Position numbers and translations under genes: made by a program
Origin: Dromaius novaehollandiae
Lineage: Eukaryota; Chordata; Aves; Casuariiformes; Dromaiidae
DNA length: 64,000 nt
Assembly (NCBI RefSeq): GCF_036370855.1
Contig: NW_026991372.1
Span: 712,063 to 776,062 of the forward strand
Reading direction: 5' to 3'
Shown: positions 27,168 to 41,200 of the stretch, piece by piece
How positions within the stretch are numbered: position 1 is the stretch's first letter
How the letters are laid out: the number at the start of each line of letters is the position of its first letter
Notes under the pieces: generated by a model
What the model was told of the DNA's origin: nothing
The model's database searches: none
Seen by the model: the letters and a program-made list of their open reading frames with translations, nothing else

Positions 27168-30100
27168 GTGGTCATCGCCACCCCTTCCACATTTCTCCCT
27201 TCTTCCCCAGAGCCATTTCTTGACAGTGTAGACGCCTTAGCACCCCTCTAGTGCGCTCTGGACCCCTCTTTTCCACAGAATTGGGCCACCCAGATATCTT
27301 TGGGACCTCCAGACTCCTTCGACCCCCGCCAGTCTCCTCACAACCCCTCCTGATTTCTCCCTTCTTCCCCAGAGGCATTTCTTGACAGTGTAGATGCCTT
27401 AGCACCCCTCTACTGTGCTCTGGACCCCCCTTTTCCACAGAATTGGGCCCACCAGATATCTTTCGGATCTCCAGACGCTTTAGACACCATCTAGTCTCCT
27501 TGCAACCCCTCCAGATTTCTCCCTTCTTCCCCAGAGGAATTTCTTGACCATGTAGACCCCTTAGCACCCCTCTAGTGCACTCTGGACCCCTCTGTTCCAC
27601 AGAATTGGGCGCCCCAGATATCTTTGGAACCTCCAGACCCCTTAGACACCCTCTAGTCTCCTCGCAACCCCTCCAGATTTCTCCCTTCTACCCCAGTGGC
27701 ATTTCTTCACAGCGTAGACACCTTAGCACCCCTCTAGTGCACTCTGGACCCCTCTTTTCCAAAGAATGGGGCCCCCGAGCTCTCCTCTGGGCCCCCAGAC
27801 CCCTTAGACACCCCCTAGTCTCTTTGCAACCCCACCAGATTTCTCCCTTCTTCCTCAGAGGCATATCTGGACCATGTAGGCACCTTAGCACCCCTCTAGT
27901 GTGCTTTGGACCACTCTTTTCCACAGAACTGGGCCCCGCAGCTCTCTTCTGGCCCCCCAGACCCCTTAGACCGCCTCTAGTCTCCTCGCAACCCCTGCAG
28001 ATTTCTCCCTTCTTCCCCAGAAGCATTTATGGACAGTGTAGATGGCTTAGCACCCCTCTAGTGCACTCTGGACCCCTCTGTTCCACAGAATTGGGCCCCC
28101 TAGATATCTTAGGGGTCTCCCACCCCTTAGACACTCTCTAGTCTCCTCGCAACCCCTCCAGATTTCTCCCTTCTTCCCCAGAGCCATTTCTTGACAGTGT
28201 AGACCGCTTAGCACCCCACTAGTGCACTCTGGACCCCTCTTTTCCACAGAATGGGGGCCCCCAGATATCTTTGGGGCCTCGAGACCCCTTAGACACCGTC
28301 TAGTCTCCTTGCAGCCCCTCCAGATATCTCCCTTCTTCCCCAGAGGCATTTCTTGATAGTGTACACGCCTTAACACCCCTCTAGTGCACTCTGGACCCCT
28401 CTTTTCCACAGAATGGGCCCCCCCAGCTCTCTTGTGGGCCTCTAACCCCGTTAAACCCCCTCTAGTCTCCTCACAACCCCTCCAGATTTCTTCTTTCTTC
28501 CCCAGAGGCATTTCTTGACAAAGTAAACCACGTAGCATCCCTCTAGTGCACTCTGGACCCCTCTTTTCCACAGGATTGTGCCCCCCAGATATCTTTGGGA
28601 CCTCCAGGCCCCTTAGACACCCTCTAGTCTCCTAGCAACCCCTCCAGATTTCTTCTTTCTTCCCTAGAGGCATTATTTGACAGTGTATACAGCTTAGCAC
28701 CCCTCTAGTGCACTCTGGACCCTTTTTTTTTTTCACAGAATTGGGCCCCCCAGATATATTTGGAATCTCCAGGCCCCTTAAACAGCCTCTAGTCTCCTCG
28801 CAACCCCTTCACATTTTTCTGTTCTTCCCCAGAGGCATTTCTTGAGCGTGTAGACGCCTTAGCACCCCTCTAGTGCACTCTGGACCTGTCTTTTCCACAG
28901 AATTGGGCCCCCCAGCTGTCTTTTGGTCCCCAGACCACTTTAGACACCCTCTAGTCTCCTTGCAACCTCTCCAGATTTCTCCCTTCTTCCCCAGAGGCAT
29001 TTCTAGCCCATGTAGACACCTTAACACTCCTCTACTGCGCGCTGGACCCCTCTTTTCTACAGAATTGGGCCCCCCAGCTCTCTTCTGGCCCCCCAGACCC
29101 CTTAGACACTTTCTAGTCTCCTCTCAACCCCTCCAGATTTCTCCCTTCTTCCCCAGAGGTATTTCTTGACAGTGTAGACCCCTTAGCATCCCTCTAGTGT
29201 GCTCTGGACCCCTCTTTTCCACAGAATTGGGCCCCGCAGATATCCTTGGGACCTCTAGGCCGCTTAGACACTCTCTAGTCTCCTCGCAACTCCTCCAGAT
29301 TTCTCCCTTCTTCCCCAGAGGCATTTCTAGTCCATGTAGAAACGTAAGCACTCCTCTAGTGTGGTCTGGACCCCTTTTTTCCACAGAACGGGGCCCACCA
29401 GCCCTCTTCTGCTCCCCCAGACCCCTTAGACCCCCTCTAGTCTCCTGGCAACCACTCCAGATTTCTCCCTTCTTCCCCAGAGCCATTTCTTCACAGTGTA
29501 GACGCCTTAGCACCCCTCTAGTGCGCTCTGGACCCCTCTTTTCCACAGGATTGTGCCCCCCAGATATCTTTGGGACCTCCAGACCCCTTTAGACACCCTC
29601 TAGTCTCCTCGCATCTCCTCCAGATTTCTCCCTTCTACCCCAGAGCCATTTCTTCACAGTGTAGACGCCTTAGCACCCCTCTAGTGCGCTCTGGACCCCT
29701 CTTTTCCACAGAATTGGGTCCCCCCAGCTCTCATCTGGCCCCCTAGGCCCCTTAGACCCCCTCTAGTCTCCTCGCAACCCCTCCAGATTACACTCTTCTT
29801 CCCCAGAGGCATTTCTAGCCCATGTAGACACCTTAGCACTCCTCTAGTGTGCTCTGGAACTGTCTTCTCCACAGAATTGGGTCCCGCAGCTCTCTTCTGG
29901 CCTCCCAGGCCCCTTAGATTCCTTTTAATCTCTTCGCAACCCCCTTCAGATTTCTCCCTTCTTCCCCAGAGGCATTTCTAGACCATGTAGACGCCTTAGC
30001 ACCCCTCTAGTGTGCTCTGGAACCCTCTTTTCCACAGAATTGGGCCCCCCAGATATCTTTGAGACCTCCAGACCCCTTAGACCTCCTCTAGTCTCATTGC

Positions 30101-33100
30101 AACTCCTCCAGATTTCTCCCTTCTTTCCCAGAGGCATTTCTTGACTATGTAGACACCTTAGCACTCCTCTAGTGCACTCTGGACCCCTCTTTTCCACAGA
30201 ATTGGGCCCCCTAGATATCTTCGGGGTCTCCACACCCCTTAGACACTCTCTAGTCTCCTCGCAACCCCTCCAGATTTCTCTCTTCTTCCCCAGAGCCATT
30301 TCTTGACAGTGTAGACCACTTAGCACCCCACTAGTGCACTCTGGACCCCTCTTTTCCACAGAATGGGGCTCCCCAGATATCTTTGGGGCCTCGAGACCCC
30401 TTAGACACCGTCTAGTCTCCTTGCAACCCCTCCAGATTTCTCCCTTCTTCCCCAGAGGCATTTCTTGATAGTGTACACGCCTTAACACCCCTCTAGTGCA
30501 CTCTGGACCCCTCTTTTCCACAGAATGGGCCCCCCCAGGCTCTCTTGTGGGCCTCTAACCCCGTTAAACCCCCTCTAGTCTCATCACAACCCCTCCAGAT
30601 TTCTTCTTTCTTCCCCAGAGGCATTTCTTGACAAAGTAAACCACGTAGCACCCCTCTAGTGCACTCTGGACCCCTCTTTTCCACAGGATTGTGTCCCCCA
30701 GATATCTTTGGGCCCTCCAGGCCCCTTAGACACCCTCTAGTCTCCTTGCAACCCCTCCAGATTTCTCCCTTCTTCCCCAGAGGCATTTCTTGACAGTGTA
30801 GACCACTTAACACCCCACTAGTGCACTCTGGACCCCTCTTTTCCACAGAATTGGGCCCCCTAGATATCTTCGGGGTCTCCACACCCCTTAGACACTCTCT
30901 AGTCTCCTCGCAACCCCTCCAGATTTCTCTCTTCTTCCCCAGAGCCATTTCTTGACAGTGTAGACCACTTAGCACCCCACTAGTGCACTCTGGACCCCTC
31001 TTTTCCACAGAATGGGGCTCCCCAGATATCTTTGGGGCCTCGAGACCCCTTAGACACCGTCTAGTCTCCTTGCAACCCCTCCAGATTTCTCCCTTCTTCC
31101 CCAGAGGCATTTCTTGACAGTGTAGACCACTTAACACCCCTCTAGTGCACTCTGGACCCCTCTTTTCCACAGGATTGTGCCCCCCAGATATCTTTGGGAC
31201 CTCCAGACCCCTTTAGACACCCTCTAGTCTCCTCGCATCTCCTCCAGATTTCTCCCTTCTACCCCAGAGCCATTTCTTCACAGTGTAGACGCCTTAGCAC
31301 CCCTCTAGTGCGCTCTGGACCCCTCTTTTCCACAGAATTGGGTCCCCCCAGCTCTCATCTGGCCCCCTAGGCCCCTTAGACCCCCTCTAGTCTCCTCGCA
31401 ACCCCTCCAGATTACACTCTTCTTCCCCAGAGGCATTTCTAGCCCATGTAGACACCTTAGCACTCCTCTAGTGTGCTCTGGACCCCTCTTTTCCACAGAA
31501 TTGGGTCCCCCCAGCTCTCATCTGGCCCCCTAGGCCCCTTAGACCCCCTCTAGTCTCCTCGCAACCCCTCCAGATTACACTCTTCTTCCCCAGAGGCATT
31601 TCTAGCCCATGTAGACACCTTAGCACTCCTCTAGTGTGCTCTGGAACTGTCTTCTCCACAGAATTGGGTCCCGCAGCTCTCTTCTGGCCTCCCAGGCCCC
31701 TTAGACTCCTTTTAATCTCTTCGCAACCCCCTTCAGATTTCTCCCTTCTTCCCCAGAGGCATTTCTAGACCATGTAGACGCCTTAGCACCCCTCTAGTGT
31801 GCTCTGGAACCCTCTTTTCCACAGAATTGGGCCCCCCAGATATCTTTGAGACCTCCAGACCCCTTAGACCTCCTCTAGTCTCATTGCAACTCCTCCAGAT
31901 TTCTCCCTTCTTTCCCAGAGGCATTTCTTGACTATGTAGACACCTTAGCACTCCTCTAGTGCACTCTGGACCCCTCTTTTCCACAGAATTGGGCCCCCTA
32001 GATATCTTCGGGGTCTCCACACCCCTTAGACACTCTCTAGTCTCCTCGCAACCCCTCCAGATTTCTCCCTTCTTCCCCAGAGCCATTTCTTGACAGTGTA
32101 GACCACTTAGCACCCCACTAGTGCACTCTGGACCCCTCTTTTCCACAGAATGGGGCTCCCCAGATATCTTTGGGGCCTCGAGACCCCTTAGACACCGTCT
32201 AGTCTCCTTGCAACCCCTCCAGATTTCTCCCTTCTTCCCCAGAGGCATTTCTTGATAGTGTACACGCCTTAACACCCCTCTAGTGCACTCTGAACCCCTC
32301 TTTTCCACAGAATGGGCCCCCCCAGGCTCTCTTGTGGGCCTCTAACCCCGTTAAACTCCCTCTAGTCTCATCACAACCCCTCCAGATTTCTCCCTTCTTC
32401 CCCAGAGCCATTTCTTGACAAAGTAAACCACGTAGCACCCCTCTAGTGCACTCTGGACCCCTCTTTTCCACAGGATTGTGTCCCCCAGATATCTTTGGGC
32501 CCTCCAGGCCCCTTAGACACCCTCTAGTCTCCTTGCAACCCCTCCAGATTTCTCCCTTCTTCCCCAGAGGCATTTCTTGACAGTGTAGACCACTTAACAC
32601 CCCACTAGTGCACTCTGGACCCCTCTTTTCCACAGAATTGGGCCCCCTAGATATCTTCGGGGTCTCCACACCCCTTAGACACTCTCTAGTCTCCTCGCAA
32701 CCCCTCCAGATTTCTCTCTTCTTCCCCAGAGCCATTTCTTGACAGTGTAGACCACTTAGCACCCCACTAGTGCACTCTGGACCCCTCTTTTCCACAGAAT
32801 GGGGCTCCCCAGATATCTTTGGGGCCTCGAGACCCCTTAGACACCGTCTAGTCTCCTTGCAACCCCTCCAGATTTCTCCCTTCTTCCCCAGAGGCATTTC
32901 TTGACAGTATAGACGCCTTAGCACCCCTCTAGTGCACTCTGGACCCCTCTTTTCCACAGAATGGGGCCCCCCGAGCTGTCTTCTGGCCCCCCAGACCAGT
33001 TAGACATCCTCTCGTCTCCTCGCAACCCCTCCAGATTTCTCCCTTCTTCCCCAGAGGCATTTCTTGACAGTGTAGACGCCTTAGCACCCCTCTAGTGCGC

Positions 33101-34795
33101 TCTGGACCCCTCTGTTCCACAGAATTGGGTCCCCCAGCACTCTTCTGGCCCGCAGGCCACTTAGACACCCTCTAGTCTCCTCGCAATCCCTCCAGATTTC
33201 TTCTTTCTTCCCTAGAGGCATTATATGACAGTGTATACAGTTTAGCACCCCTCTAGTGCGCTCTGGACCCTTTTTTTTCACAGAATTGGGCCCCCCAGAT
33301 ATATTTGGAATCTTCAGGCCCCTTAGACACCCTCTAGTCTCCTCGCAACCCCTTCAGATTTTTCTGTTCTTCCCCAGAGGCATTTATGGACCATGTAGAT
33401 GTCTTAGCACCCCTCTAGTGCACTCTGGACCCCTCTTTTCCACAGAATGGGGCCCCCCGAGCTCTATTCTGGCCCCCCAGACCAGTTAGACATCCTCTCG
33501 CCTGCTCGCAACCCCTCCAGATTTCTCTCTTCTTCCCCAGAGGCATTTATGGACAGTGTAGACCCCTTAGCACCCCTCTAGTGCGCTCTGGACCCCTCTT
33601 TTCCACAGAATTGGGTCCCCCGGCACTCTTCTGGCCCGCAGGCCACTTAGACACCCTCTAGTCTCCTCGCAACCCCTCCAGATTTCTTCTTTCTTCCCTA
33701 GAGGCATTATATGACAGTGTATACACTTTAGCACTCCTCTAGTGCACTCTGGACCCTTTATTTTCACAGAATTGGGCCCCCCAGATATATTTGGAGTCTC
33801 CAGGCCCCTTAGACACCCTCTAGTCTCCTCGCAACCCCTTCAGATTTTTCTGTTCTTCCCCAGAGGCATTTCTTGAGCGTGTAGACGCCTTAGCACCCCT
33901 CTAGTGCACTCTGGACCCCTCTTTTCCACAGAATTGGGACCCCAGCTGTCTTGTGGCCCCCAGGCCCCTTAGGCATCCTCTAGTCTCCTTGCAACCCTCT
34001 CCAGATTTCTCCCTTCTTCCCCAGAGGCATTTCTAGTCCATGTAGACACGTAAGCACTCCTCTAGTGTGCTCTGGATCCCTTTTTTCCACATAACGGGGC
34101 TCCCCAACTCTCTTCTGGCCCCCCAGACCCCTTAGACACCCTCTAGTCTCCTCACAACCCCTCCAGATTTCTCCCTTCTTCCCCAGAGGCATTTCTTGAC
34201 AGTGTAGACGCCTTAGCACCCCTCTAGTGCACTCTGGATCCCTCTTTTCCACAGAATTGGGCCCCGCAGATATCCTTGGGACCTCCAGGCCCCTTAGACC
34301 CCCTCTAGTCTCCTCGCAACCCCTCCAGATTTCTCCCTTCTTCCCCAGAGCCGTTTCGTGACAGTGTAGACCCCTTAGCATCCCTCTAGTGTGCTCTGGA
34401 CCCCTCTTTTCCACAGAATTGGGCCCCACAGATATCTTTGGGACCTCCAGACCCCTTAGACACTCTCCAGTCTCCTCGCAACCCCTCCAGATTTCTCCCT
34501 TCTTCCCCAGATCCATTTCTAGTCCATGTAGAAACGTAAGAACTCCTCTAGTGTGCTCTGGACCCCTTTTTTCCACAGAACGGGGCCCACCAGCCCTCTT
34601 CTGCTCCCCCAGACCCCTTAGACCCCCTCTAGTCTCCTTGCAACCCCTCCAGATTTCTCCCTTCTTCCCCAGAGGCATTTCTGGAGCATGTAGACCCATC
34701 AGCACACCTCTAGTGCGCTCTGGACCCCTCTTTGCCACAGAATGGCCCCCCCCCCCAGCTCTCTTGTGGGTCTCTAGTCCTCTTAGACAGCCTCT
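27168..34795. repeat. Higher-order-repeat period of 7,628 bp (~47 monomers)
   Basis: Bounded by the marker monomer at 27168 and 34796. It contains an extra exact copy of one 163-bp monomer (31321-31483 and 31484-31646) that is single in the other periods. The last, incomplete period runs from 34796 to about 38280, where the homogenised section stops. Confidence 0.8.
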
Positions 34796-37700
34796 GTGGT
34801 CATCGCCACCCCTTCCACATTTCTCCCTTCTTCCCCAGAGGCATTTATGGACAGTGTAGACCCCTTAGCACCCCTCTAGTGCGCTCTGGACCCCTCTTTT
34901 CCACAGAATTGGGCCACCCAGATATCTTTGGGACCTCCAGACTCCTTCGACCCCCGCCAGTCTCCTCACAACCCCTCCTGATTTCTCCCTTCTTCCCCAG
35001 AGGCATTTCTTGACAGTGTAGATGCCTTAGCACCCCTCTACTGTGCTCTGGACCCCCCTTTTCCACAGAATTGGGCCCACCAGATATCTTTCGGATCTCC
35101 AGACGCTTTAGACACCATCTAGTCTCCTTGCAACCCCTCCAGATTTCTCCCTTCTTCCCCAGAGGAATTTCTTGACCATGTAGACCCCTTAGCACCCCTC
35201 TAGTGCACTCTGGACCCCTCTGTTCCACAGAATTGGGCGCCCCAGATATCTTTGGAACCTCCAGACCCCTTAGACACCCTCTAGTCTCCTCGCAACTCCT
35301 CCAGATTTCTCCCTTCTACCCCAGTGGCATTTCTTCACAGCGTAGACACCTTAGCACCCCTCTAGTGCACTCTGGACCCCTCTTTTCCAAAGAATGGGGC
35401 CCCCGAGCTCTCCTCTGGGCCCCCAGACCCCTTAGACACCCCCTAGTCTCTTTGCAACCCCACCAGATTTCTCCCTTCTTCCTCAGAGGCATATCTGGAC
35501 CATGTAGGCACCTTAGCACCCCTCTAGTGTACTTTGGACCACTCTTTTCCACAGAACTGGGCCCCGCAGCTCTCTTCTGGCCCCCCAGACCCCTTAGACC
35601 GCCTCTAGTCTCCTCGCAACCCCTGCAGATTTCTCCCTTCTTCCCCAGAAGCATTTATGGACAGTGTAGATGGCTTAGCACCCCTCTAGTGCACTCTGGA
35701 CCCCTCTGTTCCACAGAATTGGGCCCCCTAGATATCTTAGGGGTCTCCCACCCCTTAGACACTCTCTAGTCTCCTCGCAACCCCTCCAGATTTCTCCCTT
35801 CTTCCCCAGAGCCATTTCTTGACAGTGTAGACCGCTTAGCACCCCACTAGTGCACTCTGGACCCCTCTTTTCCACAGAATGGGGGCCCCCAGATATCTTT
35901 GGGGCCTCGAGACCCCTTAGACACCGTCTAGTCTCCTTGCAGCCCCTCCAGATATCTCCCTTCTTCCCCAGAGGCATTTCTTGATAGTGTACACGCCTTA
36001 ACACCCCTCTAGTGCACTCTGGACCCCTCTTTTCCACAGAATGGGCCCCCCCAGCTCTCTTGTGGGCCTCTAACCCCGTTAAACCCCCTCTAGTCTCCTC
36101 ACAACCCCTCCAGATTTCTTCTTTCTTCCCCAGAGGCATTTCTTGACAAAGTAAACCACGTAGCATCCCTCTAGTGCACTCTGGACCCCTCTTTTCCACA
36201 GGATTGTGCCCCCCAGATATCTTTGGGACCTCCAGGCCCCTTAGACACCCTCTAGTCTCCTAGCAACCCCTCCAGATTTCTTCTTTCTTCCCTAGAGGCA
36301 TTATTTGACAGTGTATACAGCTTAGCACCCCTCTAGTGCGCTCTGGACCCTTTTTTTTTCACAGAATTGGGCCCCCCAGATATATTTGGAATCTCCAGGC
36401 CCCTTAAACAGCCTCTAGTCTCCTCGCAACCCCTTCAGATTTTTCTGTTCTTCCCCAGAGGCATTTCTTGAGCGTGTAGACGCCTTAGCACCCCTCTAGT
36501 GCACTCTGGACCTGTCTTTTCCACAGAATTGGGCCCCCCAGCTGTCTTTTGGTCCCCAGACCACTTTAGACACCCTCTAGTCTCCTTGCAACCTCTCCAG
36601 ATTTCTCCCTTCTTCCCCAGAGGCATTTCTAGCCCATGTAGACACCTTAACACTCCTCTACTGCGCGCTGGACCCCTCTTTTCTACAGAATTGGGCCCCC
36701 CAGCTCTCTTCTGGCCCCCCAGACCCCTTAGACACTTTCTAGTCTCCTCTCAACCCCTCCAGATTTCTCCCTTCTTCCCCAGAGGTATTTCTTGACAGTG
36801 TAGACCCCTTAGCATCCCTCTAGTGTGCTCTGGACCCCTCTTTTCCACAGAATTGGGCCCCGCAGATATCCTTGGGACCTCTAGGCCGCTTAGACACTCT
36901 CTAGTCTCCTCGCAACTCCTCCAGATTTCTCCCTTCTTCCCCAGAGGCATTTCTAGTCCATGTAGAAACGTAAGCACTCCTCTAGTGTGGTCTGGACCCC
37001 TTTTTTCCACAGAACGGGGCCCACCAGCCCTCTTCTGCTCCCCCAGAGCCCTTAGACTCCCTTTAGTCTCCTGGCAACCCCTCCAGATTTCTCCCTTCTT
37101 CCCCAGAGGCATTTCTGGACCATGTAGACCCCTTAGCACCCCTCTAGTGCGCTCTGGACCCCTCTTTTCCACAGAATGGGTCCCCCCGCCAGCTATCTTT
37201 TGGCCCCCCAGACGCCTTAGACCCCCTCTAGGCTCCTCGCAACCCCTCCAGATTTCTCCCTTCTTCCCCAGAGGCATTTCTTGACAGTGTAGACCACTTA
37301 ACACCCCACTAGTGCACTCTGGACCCCTCTTTTTCACAGGATTGTGCCCCCCAGATATCTTTGGGACCTCCAGACCCCTTTAGACACCCTCTAGTCTCCT
37401 CGCATCTCCTCCATATTTCTCCCTTCTACCCCAGAGCCATTCCTTGACAGTGTAGACGCCTTAGCACCCCTCTAGTGCACTCTGGACCCCTCTTTTCCAC
37501 AGAATTGGGTCCCCCAGCACTCTTCTGGCCCGCAGGCCACTTAGACACCCTCTAGTCTCCTCGCAACTCCTCCAGATTTCTTCTTTCTTCCCTAGAGGCA
37601 TTATATGACAGTGTATACACTTTAGCACTCCTCTAGTGCGCTCTGGACCCTTTTTTTTCACAGAATTGGGCCCCCCAGATATATTTGGAGTCTCCAGGCC

Positions 37701-38280
37701 CCTTAGACACCCTCTAGTCTCCTCGCAACCCCTTCAGATTTTTCTGTTCTTCCCCAGAGGCATTTCTTGAGCGTGTAGATGTCTTAGCACCCCTCTAGTG
37801 CACTCTGGACCCCTCTTTTCCACAGAATTGGGCCCCCCAGCTGTCTTGTGGCCCCCAGGCCCCTTAGACATCCTCTAGTCTCCTTGCAACCCTCTCCAGA
37901 TTTCTCCCTTCTTCCCCGGAGGCATTTCTAGTCCATGTAGACACGTAAGCACTCCTCTAGTGTGCTCTGGACCCCTTTTTTCCACATAATGGGGCTCCCC
38001 AACTCTCTTCTGGCCCCCCAGACCCCTTAGACACCCTCTAGTCTCCTCACAACCCGTCCAGATTTCTCCCTTCTTCCCCAGAGGCATTTCTTGACAGTGT
38101 AGACGCCTTAGCACCCCTCTAGTGCACTCTGGATCCCTCTTTTCCACAGAATTGGGCCCCGCAGATATCCTTGGGACCTCCAGGCCCCTTAGACCCCCCT
38201 CTAGTCTCCTCGCAACCCCTCCAGATTTCTCCCTTTTTCCCCAGAGCCGTTTCGTGACAGTGTAGATGCCTTAGCACCCC

Positions 38281-41200
38281 TCTAGTGCACTCTGGACCCC
38301 TCTTTTCCACAGAATGCAGCCCCCCAGCTATCTTCTGGCCCCCCAGGACCCTTAGACACCCTGTAGTCTCCTCGCAACCCCTCCAGATTTCTCCCTTCTT
38401 CCCCAGCGGCATTTCTAGACCATGTAGACGCCTTAGCACCCCTCAAGTGGGGGCTGGACCCCTCTTTTCCACAGAATTGGGCCCCCCAGCTCTCTTCTGA
38501 GCCCCCAGAGCCCTTAGACACCCTCTAGTCTCCTCGCAACCCCTCCAGATTTCTCCCTTCTTCCCCAGAGGCATTTCTAGACAGTGTAGACGCCTTAGCA
38601 CCACTCTAGTGGGCGCTGGACCTCTCTGTTCCACAGAATTGGGCCGGCCAGCTCTCTTCTGGGCCCCCAGACCCCTTAGACTCCCTCTAGTCTCCTCGCA
38701 ACCCCTCCAGATTTCTCCCTTCTTCCCCAGAGGCATTTCTAGACAGTGTAGACGCCTTAGCACCACTCTAGTGGGAGCTGGACCTCTCTGTTCCACAGAA
38801 TTGGGCCGGCCAGCTCTCTTCTGGGCCCCCAGACCCCTTAGACTCCCTCTAGTCTCCTCGCAACCCCTCCAGACTTCTTCTTTCTTCCCTAGAGCCATTT
38901 CTTGACAGTGTAGACGCCTTAGCTCCCCTCTAGTGCACTCTGGACCCCTCTTTTCCACACAACGGGGTCCCCCAGCTCTCTTTTGGCCCATAAGACCCCT
39001 TAGACACCCTCTAGTCTCCTCGCAACCCCTCCAGATTGCTCCCTTCTTCCCCAGAGGCATTTCTGGACCATGTAGACACCTTAGCACCCCTCTAGTGCAC
39101 TCTGGACCACTCTTTTCCACAGAATGGGGCCCCCCTGCTCTCTTCTGGCCCCTCAGACCCCTTAGACACCCTCTAGTCTCCTCGCAACCCCTCCACATTT
39201 CTCCCTTCTTCCCCAGAGGCATTTCTTGACAGTGTAGATGCCTTAGCACCCCTCTAGTGTGCTCTGGACCCCTCTTTTCCACAGAATGGGGCCCCGCACC
39301 TCTCTTCTGGGCTTCTAGCCCTGTTAGACACCCTCTAGTCTCCTTGCAACCCCTCCAGATTTCTCCCTTCTTCCCCAGAGGCATTTCTTGACAGTGTAGA
39401 CCCCTTAGCACCCGTCTAGTGTGCTCTGCAGCCCTCTTTTCCACAGAATTGGGCCACCCAGATATCTTTGGGCCCCCCAGCCCCCTTAGACACCCTCTAG
39501 TCTCCTCACAACCGCTCCAGATTTCTCCTTTCTTCCCCAGAGCCATTTCCTGACCAAGCAGACGACTTAGCACCCCTCTAGTGCGCTCTGGACCCCTCTT
39601 TTCCACAGAATTGGGCCCCCCAGCACTCTTCTGGCCCCCCAGACCCCTTAGACACCCCCTAGTCTCCTCGCAACCCCTCCAGATTTCTCCCTTCTTCCCC
39701 AGAGGCATTTCTAGACAGTGTAGACGCCTTAGCACCCCTCTAGTGTGCTCTGGACCCCTCTTTTCCACAGAAAGGGGCCCCCGAGCTCTCTTCTGGCCCC
39801 TCGGACCCTTTAGACACCCTCTAGTATCCTCGCAACCCCTCCAGATTTCTCCCTTCTTCCCCAGAGCCATTTCTTCACAGTGTAGACACCTTAGCACCCC
39901 TCTAGTGCGCTTTGGACGCCTCTTTTCCACACAGTTGTGCCCCCCAGATATCTTTGGGACCTCCAGACCCCTTAGACATCCTCTAGTCTCCTCGCAACCC
40001 CTCCAGATTGCTCCCTTTTTCCCCAGAGGCATTTCTCAACCATTTAGATGCCTTAGCACCCCTCTAGTGCACTCTGGACCCCTCTTTGCCACAGCATTGA
40101 GTCCTCCACCTCTTTTGTGGCCCCCCAGAGCCCTTACACACTCTCTAGTCTGCTTGCATCCCTTCCAGATTTCTCCTTTCTTCCCCAGAGGCATTTCTAG
40201 ACCATGTAGACGCCTTAGCACCCCTCTAGTGCGCTCTGGACCCCTCTTTTCCACACAGTTGTGTCCCCTAGATATCTTTGGGATCTCCAGACCCCTTAGA
40301 CCCCTTCTAGTCTACTCGCAACCCCTCCAGATTTCTCCCTTCTTCCCCAGAGCCATTTCTTGACAGTGTAGATGCCCCTTAGCACCCCTGTAGTGCACTC
40401 TGGATCCCTCTTTTCCACAGAATGGGGCCCCCCCACCTCTCTTGTGGCCCCACAGCCCACTTAGACACCCTCTAGTCTGCTGGCAACCCTTCCAGATTTC
40501 TCCCTTATTCCCCAGAGCCTTTTCTAGACCATGCACACACCTTAGCACCCGTGTATTGTGCTCTGGACCCCTCTTTTCCACAGAATGAGGCCCCCCAGCT
40601 CTGTTCGAGCCGCCCAGGCCCCTTAGACACCCTCTAGTCTCTTTGCAGTCCCTCCAGATTGCTCCCTTTGTCCCCAGAGGCAGTTCTGGACAGTGTAGAT
40701 GCCTTAGCACCCTTCTAGTGCCCTCCGGAGCCCTCTGTTCCACAGAATGGGGCCTCCAGCTCTCTTCTGGCCCCCCAGGCCCCTTAGACAACATCTAGTC
40801 TCCTCGCAACCTCTCCAGATTTCTCCCTTCTTCCCCAGAGGCATTTCTTGACAGTGTAGACTACTTAGCACCCCTCTAGTGCGCTCTGGAGCCCTCTTTT
40901 CCACAGAATGGGGCCCCCCATATATCTTTGGCATCTCCAGATCCCTTAGACAGCCTCTAGTCTCCTTGCAACCCCTCCAGATTTCTCCCTTCTTCCCCAG
41001 AGGCATTTCTGGACCATGTAGATGCCTTAGCACCCCTCTAGTGCGCTCTGGACCCCTCTGTTCCACAGAATGGGGCCTCCAGCTCTCTTCTGGCCCCCCA
41101 GGCCCCTTAGACACCTTCTAGTCTCCTGGCAACCCCTCCAGATTTCTCCCTTCTTCCCCAGAGATATTTCTGGACCATGTAGACACCTTAGCACACCCCT

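Larger units (their letters stand above)
1..38280. repeat. Subtelomeric satellite array, 162/163-bp monomer, homogenised higher-order-repeat section
   Basis: Head-to-tail monomers fill this stretch. Spacing of the recurring box CTTAGCACCCCTCTAGTG is 163 bp in many places (for example 8381, 8544 and 8707) and 162 bp in others. Other fixed landmarks in each monomer are TTTTCCACAGAATTGGG and TTCTTCCCCAGAGGCATTT. The plus strand is pyrimidine-rich, so the minus strand is purine-rich. Multi-kilobase blocks recur almost unchanged, the mark of recent unequal exchange or segmental amplification. I did not recognise the family by name. The repeated translations of both strands arise because the monomer lacks stops in some frames; no gene is supported. 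Confidence 0.97.

Noticed and set aside
38443-40032. 529-aa minus-strand ORF as a repeat-protein gene
   Set aside because: It coincides exactly with 162-bp satellite monomers; the same peptide repeats with a 54-residue period throughout the array, without promoter, splice structure or codon-level constraint.
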